NCBI GenBank assembly: GCA_009842205.1
Contig: VYFX01000008.1
Coordinates: forward strand, 1,998-51,168
Direction: 5' to 3'
From: Paracoccaceae bacterium
GTDB lineage: Bacteria; Pseudomonadota; Alphaproteobacteria; Rhodobacterales; Rhodobacteraceae
DNA: 49,171 bases
The notes beneath the pieces are model-generated. The model had not been told where the DNA came from and did not search any database. It saw only the letters and a list, made by a program, of their open reading frames with translations. The translations under genes were made by a program, and so were the position numbers. Below, piece by piece: positions 1 to 9,531 of the stretch (its first letter is position 1; every line of letters begins with the position of its first letter).

Positions 1-45
1 ATGTAATGAAGTCGTCAGTTAAATGGCAGCAACACATTCAACTAG

Positions 46-671
46 TCAAGTCAGTTTTTCGGAGGCTTTGTAAAATTTTCGAATTTGTTCAGCCCAATCA
101 TGATCGGTTTGGTAGGTCTTTTTGAGAGTTCCAAGTTCAGTCCTGAATTGTAGCTTTGGGAATTCATTTTCAATAGAGTTATCATAAATATAACCCCTGT
201 GTACTACCTGGAGTACAGTTCCTAGATTCGCTATGGACTTGTAGTATCGGGAAAAAATTTTTTGAAGAGGTACTGAATGTCCTCCTTCAGCTACTCTTTG
301 CCCAACACGATTTACATTGATAGTTGGTGAATCGGTTCCAATGAAAAATAAGCGAACAATAAAACCGGCCTTGATAGCTCTTTTCACGTAATCTATTTTT
401 GGGTGAGAAGAGAAAACTGTTTCAAAAGCCAATGATTGCTGCTTCTGCAGATATTTTTCACGTACCCTTTCAGCGTACTTAGCAGCTTTCAATACGGCAT
501 CATGTGAATTCCAATCGCCGTATTTCTTCAGTGCATTTCATCTGGATTGATAAAGATACAATCCTGATACCACCTATGACTGCGAATTTGTAGTGAAAAC
601 GAGGTTTTACCCGTCCCATTGGGACCAGCTATCACAATAAGGATAGGTTTTTCATATGGTTGTCTTTTCAT
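46..671 (-). pseudogene. Frameshifted zeta-toxin-like P-loop ATPase
   Basis: Read on the minus strand, an ATG at 671 opens a frame with a clear Walker A motif (AGPNGTGKTS, residues 15-24) and the segment FINPDEM. It stops after 47 codons at 530-528. The rest of the protein continues in another frame down to position 46, beginning LKKYGDWNSHDAVLKAAK and including FETVFSS and RLFFIGTDSP. These segments match the usual order of zeta-toxin/AAA_33-like small ATPases found in toxin-antitoxin-like pairs. A single net frameshift near 530-545 therefore separates the P-loop from the rest. The start overlaps the stop of the upstream small gene by four bases, as in a translationally coupled pair. I infer a dead toxin or kinase. 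A sequencing error or a programmed shift is possible, but I see no slippery heptamer. Confidence 0.75.
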
Positions 672-856
672 GAATGGCTGGCAATTTTAAATCCCTCTGC
701 AATAGCATCGGCCAATTTCTTTTTGTGCTGTTCTCTTGCCTTTCTGGCGCGTTCTCTCACGCTTTCTAAAACAGCTCGCATTAGCAGTTCTAATTCTTCG
801 TCCGTTGGTTCAACGTTAGGATCGTCTAGTATGACTCTGGGAACATTTATTGGCAT
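668..856 (-). CDS. Small antitoxin-like partner of the zeta-like ATPase
   Basis: This encodes 62 residues. The protein is charged and probably helical, with an acidic middle (PTDEELELLMRAVLESV) followed by a basic stretch (RERARKAREQHKKKL). It has no recognisable catalytic motif. Its TGA overlaps the ATG of the downstream ATPase pseudogene (ATGA). Small helical genes placed directly before zeta-like ATPases are usually annotated as antitoxin or hypothetical partners, so I infer an antitoxin-like role. The gene appears intact although its partner is broken, as expected if the toxin decayed first. An inverted repeat about 75 bp upstream could be its operator. The ribosome binding site is weak. 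Confidence 0.55.
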   Translation of the reverse strand: MPINVPRVILDDPNVEPTDEELELLMRAVLESVRERARKAREQHKKKLADAIAEGFKIASHS

Positions 857-931
857 TTACAATTTTCTCTAGTGCTTCTCTAAATGTACTAATTTAATTT
901 ATAATTGCTTGCAGGAAATATATAATCATAC

Positions 932-945
932 GATACCATAGTATC
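932..945. promoter_or_regulatory. Inverted repeat upstream of the antitoxin-like gene
   Basis: GATAC, four bases (CATA), then GTATC form a perfect 5-bp dyad in the AT-rich gap between rluD and the antitoxin-like gene. Its position, 76-89 bp upstream of the minus-strand start at 856, would suit an autoregulatory operator of a toxin-antitoxin operon. That role is inferred only from position. Confidence 0.25.
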
Positions 946-1006
946 TCCATAAAATTAAGACTTCCTGATTTTGGCGTTTAAATTGACCATATCAATTGCA
1001 AGGTTT

Positions 1007-2029
1007 TTACCTGATAATGGAAACCAATCGTTCCAAATCCTCGGGCAAGTCTGCTTCAAAGACCATTTTCTCTCTTGTTTTCGGATGTATCAGCTCAAGT
1101 TGACCTGCATGAAGAGCCTGGCGAGGGAATCCACCAATTATCTCATTAATTTGGGGACTTGTTGAACAGATATTTTGTTGCCCCTGGCCATAGACCTGGT
1201 CACCGATTATGGGATAACCGATATATTCCATGTGAACCCTTATCTGGTGTGTTCTACCGGTTTCAAGCCAACATTTGATCAGGGATAACGACCTGTCCTG
1301 AAAAATCTCCATGACCTGAAATCTTGTGATGGCAGTTTTACCACCAGAACCTAGAGTAGAAAATCTTTTTCGATTGCTGGGGTCCCGACCAATATTTGCG
1401 GAAATACGAAAAATATCTCCTGGCTCGAAATCAAGTGCATTAATATTTTTGACAAGTAAGGCTGGAATGGTGGGAACCCCCTTGATCAATGCATGATAAA
1501 CCCTTTTTGCAGTTCGGGAAGAAAATTGCTTTGTCAGTGAATGCATTGCTCGGTCCGTTTTGGCAACCACCATTAGTCCGGTCGTATCCTTATCCAGTCT
1601 GTGAACAATTCCGGGACGTACCTTATCGCTACTTTCTGAAAGATTTTGACCACAATGATAGGCTAATGCATTGACCAAGGTGCCAGTATGATTCCCTGCT
1701 CCAGGATGAACCACCATACCTGCCGGTTTGTTGATTACAATAATTTCGACGTCTTCATAAACTATGTCCAGATCAATTTTTTCTGCCTGGATATGGTCAG
1801 CCCTTGATTCGGGTACTCTGATTGCCAATTCCTGATCCTGATAAACCAGGGTTTTGGGAATTGTAATTACTTTCCCTTGTAAAGAAACATAACCCCCTTT
1901 AATTAACTTACTTACTCGGGATCTGCTTATTTCCAGGTCTTCGGGGAGGAGGCTTGTCAGTGCCCTATCAAGCCTGGTTGGAGGTCCCTCCTCTATTAGA
2001 AACGAAAAAGTTTTAGGATCATCATTCAT
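1007..2029 (-). CDS. rluD: RluA-family 23S rRNA pseudouridine synthase, RluD type
   Basis: The 340-residue product has an N-terminal S4 RNA-binding domain (about residues 18-65) and then the RluA-family catalytic domain. The catalytic aspartate is D146 in the signature HRLDKDTTG, and the family segment NKPAGMVVHPG lies at about 100-110. RluD enzymes convert uridines in helix 69 of 23S rRNA (1911, 1915 and 1917 in E. coli numbering) to pseudouridine. Length and domain order are normal. The start is fixed by the only nearby Met. That ATG overlaps the divergent ATG of the DUF6476 gene, so the ribosome binding site (AGGGG about 9 bases upstream) lies inside the neighbour's coding sequence. RluC-type specificity cannot be excluded, but the S4 domain and the neighbourhood favour RluD. 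Confidence 0.88.
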   Translation of the reverse strand: MNDDPKTFSFLIEEGPPTRLDRALTSLLPEDLEISRSRVSKLIKGGYVSLQGKVITIPKTLVYQDQELAIRVPESRADHIQAEKIDLDIVYEDVEIIVINKPAGMVVHPGAGNHTGTLVNALAYHCGQNLSESSDKVRPGIVHRLDKDTTGLMVVAKTDRAMHSLTKQFSSRTAKRVYHALIKGVPTIPALLVKNINALDFEPGDIFRISANIGRDPSNRKRFSTLGSGGKTAITRFQVMEIFQDRSLSLIKCWLETGRTHQIRVHMEYIGYPIIGDQVYGQGQQNICSTSPQINEIIGGFPRQALHAGQLELIHPKTREKMVFEADLPEDLERLVSIIR

Positions 2030-2345
2030 GAATATTACCCCTGAAAACCCCTCCGAACCAACAGGATTGAAATGGCTGAAAATATTGGTGGCAGTACTTA
2101 CTGTTACATTAATTATAGGTTTTTTGACAATTGTTGGTATGTTTGTTTACCGATTTAATTCAATCGGTGATTCCCCAGTCTTGTCCCCCCTTCCTGACGA
2201 AATCAGTTTGCCCCAAGGAACAGAAATTGATGCCTTTACCCAAGCCGAGGACTGGTATTTGATTCTAACGTCTGAAAATGAATTGTTGATTTATGACCGG
2301 CAAACCAATGAACTCACCCAAAAGATCAAAATTCAAAATAATTGA
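2028..2345 (+). CDS. DUF6476-family single-span membrane protein
   Basis: This is a 105-residue protein with a short N-terminal cytoplasmic stretch, one transmembrane helix (about residues 17-43, LVAVLTVTLIIGFLTIVGMF) and a short external domain. The external part contains LPDEISLPQGTEIDAF and a strand-rich tail (DWYLILTSENELLIYD). This arrangement, divergent from rluD, matches a small family of unknown function seen in alphaproteobacteria and named DUF6476 from memory. Its start codon shares two bases with the rluD start (CATG). It ends 35 bp before dnaG and could be co-transcribed with it. No function is known to me. Confidence 0.65.
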   Translation: MNITPENPSEPTGLKWLKILVAVLTVTLIIGFLTIVGMFVYRFNSIGDSPVLSPLPDEISLPQGTEIDAFTQAEDWYLILTSENELLIYDRQTNELTQKIKIQNN

Positions 2346-2380
2346 TTTTGAATTTTGTGATAATTGGGCATAATTAGGTT

Positions 2381-4453
2381 ATGGCTTTTCCACCAGAGTT
2401 TATTGATGAACTAAACAGGGTAACCTCGATTTCCCGAATATTGGGGAAGTTTGTTACCTGGGACTCAAAAAAGACCAAGGCTGCGAAGGGTGATTACTGG
2501 GCCTGTTGCCCATTTCATGCAGAAAAAACCCCATCCTTTCATGCAACAGAATCCCGGGGAACATACTATTGTTTTTCATGTCACGAAAAAGGGAATGTCT
2601 TTACTTTCCTGCAAAAAAGCCGGGGAATGAGTTTTACCGATGCGGTAAGATTTCTGGCAGCTGAAGCCAACCTACCTCTTCCTGAACTTACCGGTAAAGA
2701 GAAGGAACAGGCCGAAAAGGTAAATCATCTAATCAAAATCCATGAAATTGCTGCCAACCACTATCAGGAACAGTTGCATTTGAAATCGGGCAAACCTGCT
2801 CTTGATTACCTCGACTCACGGGGTTTGAAATCCTCAATCATAGAAGAATTCGGTATCGGATATGCCCCCAATAATTTGGAAATTATCAAAATCCTTAATC
2901 TTGCAGGATTTTCCCAGGACCAGATAATCGAGGCCGGTTTGGCCAAACCAAGGGACAATGGGAATGGGATTTACACCACCTTCCGGGACCGGATTATGTT
3001 TCCCATTCAGGATAGCAGAGCTCGTATAATCGCCTTTGGTGGTAGGGCCATGGACCCCGATACTCCGGCAAAATATCTGAATTCCCCCAACACCTCAATC
3101 TTCAACAAAGGGGTCGTACTATATAATCTCCACAACGCATCATCATCAGTCAATAACGATAATCCCCTTGTGGTTGTTGAAGGATACATGGATGTTATTG
3201 CTCTTCACCAAGCAGGATTTGTTGCCTCGGTTGCACCATTAGGGACTGCTGTAACTCCTGAACACCTCGCCCAATTATTGCGGATGTCCCAACAACCCAT
3301 TTTGGCCATGGATGGAGATGAGGCAGGAATTAGAGCAGCCAAAAGAATAGTTGATCTAGTACTTCCTTTACTTGAACCTGGTAAAACCGTACGGTTCTGC
3401 ACCCTGCCTGATGGGCTTGATCCGGATGACCTCATTAGAAAGAGGGGTATCTCTGGTATGAAGGAATGCCTCAACAAATCCATGGAATTAAATGATTTTA
3501 TCTGGACCTCTGAAACTGTTGGCAAGCGATTCGATACTCTGAACTCAAAGACGGTATTAAGGGAAATCCTCAATGGAAAAATAAGCCAGATCAAACATTT
3601 CGTTGTCCGAAATATCTACAAAGAGGATTTCAATAATCGATATTGGAAAAACTTTGTTCAAACTGTTCCAAAAGGTAAGCGTAAAAAACTTTTTGAAGCC
3701 AGTGAGCAATCTAAGCAAATCAAAGAATCCCTGAATAAAACTGGTAAACTTAACAAGGGCAGCGAACTATTTCTTCTGGAAGCAACTTTGATTTCCCTTT
3801 GTTTACATCACCCTGATATCATTGAAAGTGAAATCGGAAACCTGGAATCCTATGATTTTGAAACTGAGGAATTGAATGGTATCAGGTCTGAATTGTTAAG
3901 GGAAACAGAAAGCAAGGCTACTTCCAGCGGCAGCTTTCTGGATATACTAAGAGAAGGGGAGTATTCGCAGGAAATTCAGGAACTTCTGGATATCTGTGAA
4001 ATTAATATTCTTCCTGAAATCGCCGACCAATACTCCCTCACAGAAGCAAGAGTACTTTTTCAGGAAATTCTCTACTGGTTGCAAATTCTACAAGAAGAAA
4101 AAAACTTGAAACAGGAACTAACAAGAACTCCTGAATCGAAAGACAAGGTCAAGTCATTGAGCGAACAGCTCAAGGATACGACACTGAAGCGAGAAAGTAT
4201 CGAAAGTAATATTCTGGATCAGGATACAGCCACTTCCCAAAATGGGACCAGCGAACAAATGGATGACACAGTTCATCTGGAAGGAATAATTGCTTCGGTG
4301 TTAACCCCCGATAATTCTACATTTCAAGACGGCAGCACATCCAAGCCTTCGGAAAAAGCACCACCGCCAGATGATAATGTAATCGTCATGGATAATTCCC
4401 ACAGGGTTCCGAAGGAAGATTTCAACGAGTTGATGAATCTTGTGAACAAGTGA
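2381..4453 (+). CDS. dnaG: DNA primase DnaG
   Basis: DnaG synthesises the RNA primers for replication and works with the DnaB helicase at the fork. The 690-residue product has the N-terminal CHC2 zinc finger (C43, H46, C64, C67), then the Toprim_N segment with its conserved LNSPNTSIFNKG, and then the Toprim core with E268 in VVVEGYMDV and D312/D314 in MDGDEAG, the metal-binding residues. The C-terminal part (about 430-690) is weakly conserved, lysine- and glutamate-rich, and somewhat longer than usual. I cannot confirm a classical DnaB-binding domain there. The gene precedes rpoD, as in the macromolecular-synthesis operon, but no rpsU lies upstream. Confidence 0.95.
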   Translation: MAFPPEFIDELNRVTSISRILGKFVTWDSKKTKAAKGDYWACCPFHAEKTPSFHATESRGTYYCFSCHEKGNVFTFLQKSRGMSFTDAVRFLAAEANLPLPELTGKEKEQAEKVNHLIKIHEIAANHYQEQLHLKSGKPALDYLDSRGLKSSIIEEFGIGYAPNNLEIIKILNLAGFSQDQIIEAGLAKPRDNGNGIYTTFRDRIMFPIQDSRARIIAFGGRAMDPDTPAKYLNSPNTSIFNKGVVLYNLHNASSSVNNDNPLVVVEGYMDVIALHQAGFVASVAPLGTAVTPEHLAQLLRMSQQPILAMDGDEAGIRAAKRIVDLVLPLLEPGKTVRFCTLPDGLDPDDLIRKRGISGMKECLNKSMELNDFIWTSETVGKRFDTLNSKTVLREILNGKISQIKHFVVRNIYKEDFNNRYWKNFVQTVPKGKRKKLFEASEQSKQIKESLNKTGKLNKGSELFLLEATLISLCLHHPDIIESEIGNLESYDFETEELNGIRSELLRETESKATSSGSFLDILREGEYSQEIQELLDICEINILPEIADQYSLTEARVLFQEILYWLQILQEEKNLKQELTRTPESKDKVKSLSEQLKDTTLKRESIESNILDQDTATSQNGTSEQMDDTVHLEGIIASVLTPDNSTFQDGSTSKPSEKAPPPDDNVIVMDNSHRVPKEDFNELMNLVNK

Positions 4454-4584
4454 GTCACTAACCTTCTAAAATCATCACATTAACTGGATTTTGTGTACTG
4501 AGGGTACCTGACCGAATACTTTATGTATCTTGATTCATTTGGTTTCCTGGTATCGGCAAAATGTAAATTCCTGAATCGGCATCT

Positions 4585-4612
4585 TTGAAAATTGAATCAA
4601 AAAAACTATCTA
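4585..4612 (+). promoter_or_regulatory. Candidate sigma-70 promoter upstream of rpoD
   Basis: The 280-bp gap between dnaG and rpoD contains TTGAAA, a 16-base A-rich spacer and TATCTA, a fair match to -35 and -10 elements. It would give rpoD its own transcript with a leader of about 140 bases. The match is by eye only, and the spacer is one base short of the optimum. Confidence 0.3.
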
Positions 4613-4757
4613 TTGTTTTAATGGGCCTTGAGGCTAGTACGCACTGTTAAACAATACCTGAGGTTTTAAATGTAGCCAAATGGAGGTCACCCGCCAAAAG
4701 CTATGAAGGATAGGCAGCCCAATCTTCCCCTGATTGTCAACAACAACGGAACTATTT

Positions 4758-7700
4758 ATGGCAATTAATTCGAGTGATGAATTTGAAAATGAAGAATTTA
4801 CCGAATTACTGAAAAACGGTGATGGAACGCCGATTTTTGATAACCCTGATTCAGATGACTGGGCAGAACTTGTTGAGGAAATATCAGCACATTCCGACAA
4901 GGATGGAAACCTGCATCTTCGCGAGGTAAAAAATTTCCTCCTGTCCCTTTACAACTGCGAGGAAAAAACGGAAAAAGTGCTGATTTTACTGGAAGAAAAG
5001 GGTATCGATCTAATTGATGATGATAAGCCTTCGTCCAAACAATTTTCAGCCAACGATACCTTTCACCTGTCCGAAAAGGAAAAGGAAAACCTTGGCCCGT
5101 CTGGGGATGTTGAAGAGGATGATGATTCAGATATTTCTCCCGAGGAAGAGCATAAGCTCACACAGCAGATCGCCACTGCAATGGAGGATTTGACCAGAGC
5201 CATTTATACATCGCCCTTTACCTTCAGGATGTTAGCCAATTTTGACAAATTGTTGAAGACCAACGATATTCAATGGGAAACCATAATCGACCTGCAATAT
5301 TCCAGCCTGAGGCACCATTTCAACTTCCATGCCCGCAAATACAAAAACAATCCCTTTCAGCACAAGATAATTCACTATCACAACCCCACTGAAAATAATT
5401 TGTTGAACGACCAGGCAAAGAAATCACTGGCCCGGGACATGAAAAAGTTCATGCGGAAATATGAGGGCTTCCAGGTTTTGATAGAAAGGCGTTTCAGGTA
5501 CTTGGAAGGTACCTCAATCAGATATACCAAGGCCCAGGTTAAAAGACTCAATCGAGAAAGAAAGGAACTTGGCATCATTGTCGCTAGGTTGTCCCTCAAT
5601 CATACGGTTATCAGTAAGATCCAGACCCACATGGAAGATCAACATCACAAATTGATGGATGCTGAATCGGCCATTTTTGAAGTTGTTGAGAAACACAAAT
5701 TGCGTCCCAGCGATTTCAAAAAGTTTTGGAATGGCAAAGAAATTGCCATCAATCCGCTTGACTCTGAAAAGGAAGAAATCCCCCGAAAGTGGCAGGCTTT
5801 ATTGAACAAAGAAAAGGGTGTGTTTCAAACCGCCCGCATCAAATATGCCGAAATCCACGAAGCCGTCGGTTTGGAATTTGATGAATTCCGAGAAGTACAC
5901 AACCAGATAGAAAAAGCCTCACGGGAACTTGTTGAAAACAAGCAAAAACTGGGCATCAAAATGAAGCCCCTGGTTGACAGATTGGTCAAGGAAAGCAAAC
6001 TGATCAATCCCAATACCTCCGAAATCATAACCCTGGCAAACAAGGCTCTTGTCGAAGCTCTTGATACTTGTGAATATGATCAGGAGACCTTTTCACAATA
6101 TGCCGAAATCAAGATAAGGGAAGCCTTGGGATTGGTAGTTCCGAATGCCCAGTCAGATCTTAATGACAATCTCCTGTTCGACATTGATCTGGCTGGTTTG
6201 GAGGAATTCCAGGAACCAGATGATACCTTTCAGTATGAATTTGATTATCTGGAGGAAGTTCCCGGTACACAGGAAAGCAAATCAAGTGAAATTGTCACCA
6301 TATCGTCGGCACCATCCCTCCCCATAGACCGAACCAATGATCCGGTCAGATTGTATTTCCGTGATATGGGTACGGTCGAGTTGCTTTCTCGTGAAGGTGA
6401 AATTGCCATTGCCAAGAGAATCGAGGCCGGCAGAAATGAATTGGTGGCGGCATTGGGAACCAGTCCCCTCACCTTCCGAGCTGTTGCCATTTGGTATGAC
6501 GAGATCATTTCAGGTGAGGCTTCCTTGCGAGACGTAATTGATCTTGATGCTACCCATCAGGACATACAAAGACCCAAGGAACCGGATTTTGAGGAATTTA
6601 CGGCTGATCATGTTCGTAGGGCCATTTTCAATTTGAGCAGCAAGTTTGAAACTTATTCTCATCTCAATTCCCAACGCATTGTATCCCTGCTTGATCCCTT
6701 GAAAAAATTTGGCAAGTCCAAGGTTAAGGAACTCAAGTTTTGTCAGGAGGAATTGAAGGATAGCTGTTCGAAGGTCAAAATGAATGACCCCCTGATTTCT
6801 GTCCTGGTCAACAAGATATGTGATATCCACAAGACATTTCAGAAAATTGACAAGGAAATCCTTGCCATTTCCAAACAGGAAAAGATCGATTTGCAGGCAT
6901 TCCGGGATATCATCTACTCGACTGCATACAATAAGGGTTGGCTGGAATACTTAAGCCCCAAACTTGGTTCGATTTGGGACGTTTTTCATGGTAAACTTGA
7001 AGATAATTTTGATGAATTGAAACGACAGCTGATCTCGACCGGTAACCTGACAGGTGCTTCCTATCTTGAATCATCTGAATTGTTGGAGCGGTATTACAAG
7101 GCGGGTCATCTTTCATCAAGGATAGATTTTACCTCAATTGACAAGGGGATTCCCCAACTTAAAAAATGTTCCTTCATCTTCAAACCACTCATCCACGAGA
7201 TGAAGAGGGTAATTGCCAAGGAAATCAAATATTCCGATATTCTGGATTCCGAAGAATCCTTCCTCTATCTTGCCCAAAAGGGTTCCATCGAATTCACCGA
7301 GGAGAAGATCCATCATAAAAAGAAAGAAAGACTGATACGGGAAAGTTGCCATGTAATATTCGAGGAACTGATATCCCTATACCAGGAAATTGAACACGTA
7401 CTTGATTCAGATTTTAATGGTCTTTCCAATATTACCAAAGCCAAGGATATCTCCGTCCACACCAGTGATTATTTTCCAAAACGGGAGAAATTTTTCCAAA
7501 AGCTGGAAAATCTTCCCTTCAATGTTGATTTTGAAAAATTACTGGAACCGCAGTTTAAAGATCTAAGCCATGCCATTGCGTCCTTTGAGGCTGAAATTAA
7601 CTACTTTGCACCCAAAGTGAAACTCAAGCCAAATGAATTCAGGGATTTCATTCTCAACCTCCCCATTGATACCGACTGGCGTAAGGCAGGATCAGAAAAA

Positions 7701-9476
7701 AAGGGTAAGCGGTGGTCTCATTTGAATCAAAAAATGACCCTGATTACAATTATCAATTCCTTGAGGCAAAGGATCTTTGAAGCATCAACCCTCGTGGGAC
7801 TTCACCGAACAGAGTTTCGGGAAAGATTTCCTGAATCCTGGTTCAACTCGCACGGAAGTCTTTACCCTGATAAGAGGTCCCTGGTGATTGGAATGCTGCC
7901 GGAAATTCCGATTACCCTTTTTGAAGTCGCATCATGGAAGAACAGAATTGAATCTTCATCCATTGAAATTGCTGATGTCATCAATGTTAAAACCACCTTT
8001 GACAGTCTGAAGGGACCAACCCTTCCAAAGGCCGAGCCCGGCATCGAGATTAAATCAATGTCCAATGAAACCACCCTGATGAGTTTGATTGAAGAGGGGA
8101 TGGAAGGTGATGAAGAAAACAAGGATCATCATTCGGTAGCTGAATTGGAGGATTTGGTTCGTGAGCCGGTTCTTAACAAATTGCGGGAAATTACCAAAAG
8201 ACTTAATTCCTTTGAGGACATTAAAGACAAGAGAATTTTGAAGGAAGTGGGGGAAATCCAACGATTCACGAGCAGACAGGAGGCCCGATACATAAGGGAG
8301 AGAGATACCTTGATTGCCCTGACCCAATCGTTGCATTTCAACCAGAAAAGGATTGAGGCCCTTATTGATCAAATCAAGGGTATCAACAATCGAAGACTGA
8401 AACTTCAGACTGAAATTCTCCGCTTGTCCACACGGGCACGGATAAATCGCCGTGATTTTCTAAATAACTGGATTGGCAATGAGGTTAATCTCAAATGGGT
8501 TAATTCCATTCGAAACAAACCGGAAAGGGGCTGGCAGGAATTCGTTGAAAAATTTGAAAATGAAATTCTTGAGATTCAGCATGGACTTATTGAAGTAACC
8601 AAAACGGTTGGTTTGAAAATGGGTACGGGCCTGCCGCTTACCAGGGAGTACATACTCGAGGAAGGAAAAATTTCAGCTGCTGCTCCCTTGTATTTCGACA
8701 ATGAGTTCCTGTCGTTGGTCGGTCGGGTAAACAAGGGGGAAAGAGAAGCCCAACTCGCCAAGAAAGAAATGGTTGAATCCAATTTGAGGTTGGTGATTTC
8801 AATTTCCAAAAAATACACCAACCGGGGATTGCAACTTCTGGATTTGATTCAGGAAGGCAACATCGGATTGATGAAAGCCGTTGACAAATTTGAATACCGA
8901 CGAGGGTATAAATTTTCAACGTATGCAACCTGGTGGGTTCGTCAGGCCATAACACGGTCTATCGCCGATCAGGCGAAAACGATCCGAATACCCGTTCACA
9001 TGATTGAAACGATCAACAAATTGCGAAGAACAAGTCGCCAATTGCATCATGAATTGAAGAGAGAGGCGACCCCGGAGGAATTGGCAGATAAACTTCATAT
9101 GCCCCTGGACAAGGTTCGCAAGGTCATGAAAATAGCCAAGGAACCGATCAGCCTGGAAACACCCATCGGTGATGAGGATGATAGCAAATTGGGTGATTTT
9201 ATTGAAGATCAACAGGCGATCCTGCCTCTTGAGAGCGCCATTCAATCCAATCTCAAGGAAACTACCGGTAGGGTTTTGGCCGGTCTTTCCGAGCGAGAGG
9301 AAAAGGTACTCAGACTGAGGTTTGGCATAGGGGTGTCAACTGACCATACACTTGAAGAGGTCGGACAGGTTTTTCAGGTCACGAGAGAGCGAATAAGGCA
9401 AATTGAAGCCAAGGCACTTCGCAAACTGAAACATCCAAACCGCAGCAAAAAGCTGCGTCCCTTCCTTGAAGATTAG
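4758..9476 (+). CDS. rpoD: Giant primary sigma factor RpoD with repeated non-conserved regions
   Basis: This is the housekeeping sigma-70. It binds core RNA polymerase and recognises -10/-35 promoters. Residues are numbered from a TTG at 4734; the ATG at 4758 (residue 9) is the likelier start, giving 1,572 residues, more than twice the usual length. Region 1.1 is at about 40-97 (ending [13 protein letters not shown]). True region 1.2 is at 533-570 ([20 protein letters not shown]). Regions 2-4 at 1324-1580 are nearly canonical: [32 protein letters not shown], and the region 4 helix-turn-helix ending [18 protein letters not shown]. The extra length lies in segments 133-469 and 571-1320, which look like diverged copies of the NCR. 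The frame is open throughout and the core is intact, so I infer a functional protein. It ends 55 bp before nrdR. Confidence 0.95.
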   Translation: MAINSSDEFENEEFTELLKNGDGTPIFDNPDSDDWAELVEEISAHSDKDGNLHLREVKNFLLSLYNCEEKTEKVLILLEEKGIDLIDDDKPSSKQFSANDTFHLSEKEKENLGPSGDVEEDDDSDISPEEEHKLTQQIATAMEDLTRAIYTSPFTFRMLANFDKLLKTNDIQWETIIDLQYSSLRHHFNFHARKYKNNPFQHKIIHYHNPTENNLLNDQAKKSLARDMKKFMRKYEGFQVLIERRFRYLEGTSIRYTKAQVKRLNRERKELGIIVARLSLNHTVISKIQTHMEDQHHKLMDAESAIFEVVEKHKLRPSDFKKFWNGKEIAINPLDSEKEEIPRKWQALLNKEKGVFQTARIKYAEIHEAVGLEFDEFREVHNQIEKASRELVENKQKLGIKMKPLVDRLVKESKLINPNTSEIITLANKALVEALDTCEYDQETFSQYAEIKIREALGLVVPNAQSDLNDNLLFDIDLAGLEEFQEPDDTFQYEFDYLEEVPGTQESKSSEIVTISSAPSLPIDRTNDPVRLYFRDMGTVELLSREGEIAIAKRIEAGRNELVAALGTSPLTFRAVAIWYDEIISGEASLRDVIDLDATHQDIQRPKEPDFEEFTADHVRRAIFNLSSKFETYSHLNSQRIVSLLDPLKKFGKSKVKELKFCQEELKDSCSKVKMNDPLISVLVNKICDIHKTFQKIDKEILAISKQEKIDLQAFRDIIYSTAYNKGWLEYLSPKLGSIWDVFHGKLEDNFDELKRQLISTGNLTGASYLESSELLERYYKAGHLSSRIDFTSIDKGIPQLKKCSFIFKPLIHEMKRVIAKEIKYSDILDSEESFLYLAQKGSIEFTEEKIHHKKKERLIRESCHVIFEELISLYQEIEHVLDSDFNGLSNITKAKDISVHTSDYFPKREKFFQKLENLPFNVDFEKLLEPQFKDLSHAIASFEAEINYFAPKVKLKPNEFRDFILNLPIDTDWRKAGSEKKGKRWSHLNQKMTLITIINSLRQRIFEASTLVGLHRTEFRERFPESWFNSHGSLYPDKRSLVIGMLPEIPITLFEVASWKNRIESSSIEIADVINVKTTFDSLKGPTLPKAEPGIEIKSMSNETTLMSLIEEGMEGDEENKDHHSVAELEDLVREPVLNKLREITKRLNSFEDIKDKRILKEVGEIQRFTSRQEARYIRERDTLIALTQSLHFNQKRIEALIDQIKGINNRRLKLQTEILRLSTRARINRRDFLNNWIGNEVNLKWVNSIRNKPERGWQEFVEKFENEILEIQHGLIEVTKTVGLKMGTGLPLTREYILEEGKISAAAPLYFDNEFLSLVGRVNKGEREAQLAKKEMVESNLRLVISISKKYTNRGLQLLDLIQEGNIGLMKAVDKFEYRRGYKFSTYATWWVRQAITRSIADQAKTIRIPVHMIETINKLRRTSRQLHHELKREATPEELADKLHMPLDKVRKVMKIAKEPISLETPIGDEDDSKLGDFIEDQQAILPLESAIQSNLKETTGRVLAGLSEREEKVLRLRFGIGVSTDHTLEEVGQVFQVTRERIRQIEAKALRKLKHPNRSKKLRPFLED
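5130..6140 (+). repeat. RpoD module A: NCR copy with degenerate region 2
   Basis: Residues 135-188 align without gaps, at an offset of 417, with residues 552-605 (end of region 1.2 into the NCR). Shared features are TSP(F/L)TFR and a final IDL. An NCR-like stretch follows (about 265-380), with [14 protein letters not shown] and AVGLEFDEF. Residues 383-466 then resemble region 2: [18 protein letters not shown] matches [19 protein letters not shown]. The -10-recognition tryptophans are missing (SQYAEIK instead of STYATWW). The copy also lacks the [11 protein letters not shown] start of region 1.2. Confidence 0.7.
6330..7043 (+). repeat. RpoD module B: true region 1.2 plus an NCR copy
   Basis: Residues 533-770 hold the only well-conserved region 1.2 and an NCR-like segment. 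That segment has [16 protein letters not shown] (576-591), RDVIDLD, and a later helix pair with [14 protein letters not shown] and GWLEYL. The last two correspond to [13 protein letters not shown] and GWQEF in module D. Confidence 0.65.
7071..7832 (+). repeat. RpoD module C: internal NCR copy
   Basis: Residues 780-1033 form an internal copy. [16 protein letters not shown] (812-827) followed by YSDILD aligns with [16 protein letters not shown] and RDVID of module [15 protein letters not shown], the tryptophans of DTDW and KRWSHL, and LVGLHRTEF match [22 protein letters not shown] and TVGLKMG of module D in order. Confidence 0.6.
7851..8624 (+). repeat. RpoD module D: NCR copy adjoining region 2
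   Basis: Residues 1040-1297 start with [15 protein letters not shown] and IADVINV, matching [15 protein letters not shown] and RDVIDLD. The rest resembles the ordinary alphaproteobacterial NCR closely: [39 protein letters not shown] and RGWQEF. This is probably the ancestral NCR position. About 25 extra residues (1298-1323) separate it from region 2.1. Confidence 0.65.
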
Positions 9477-9531
9477 AAATTATTCCATTTTTTAGGAACA
9501 GGGACAGACGAATCAAAAAGAGATACCATCA

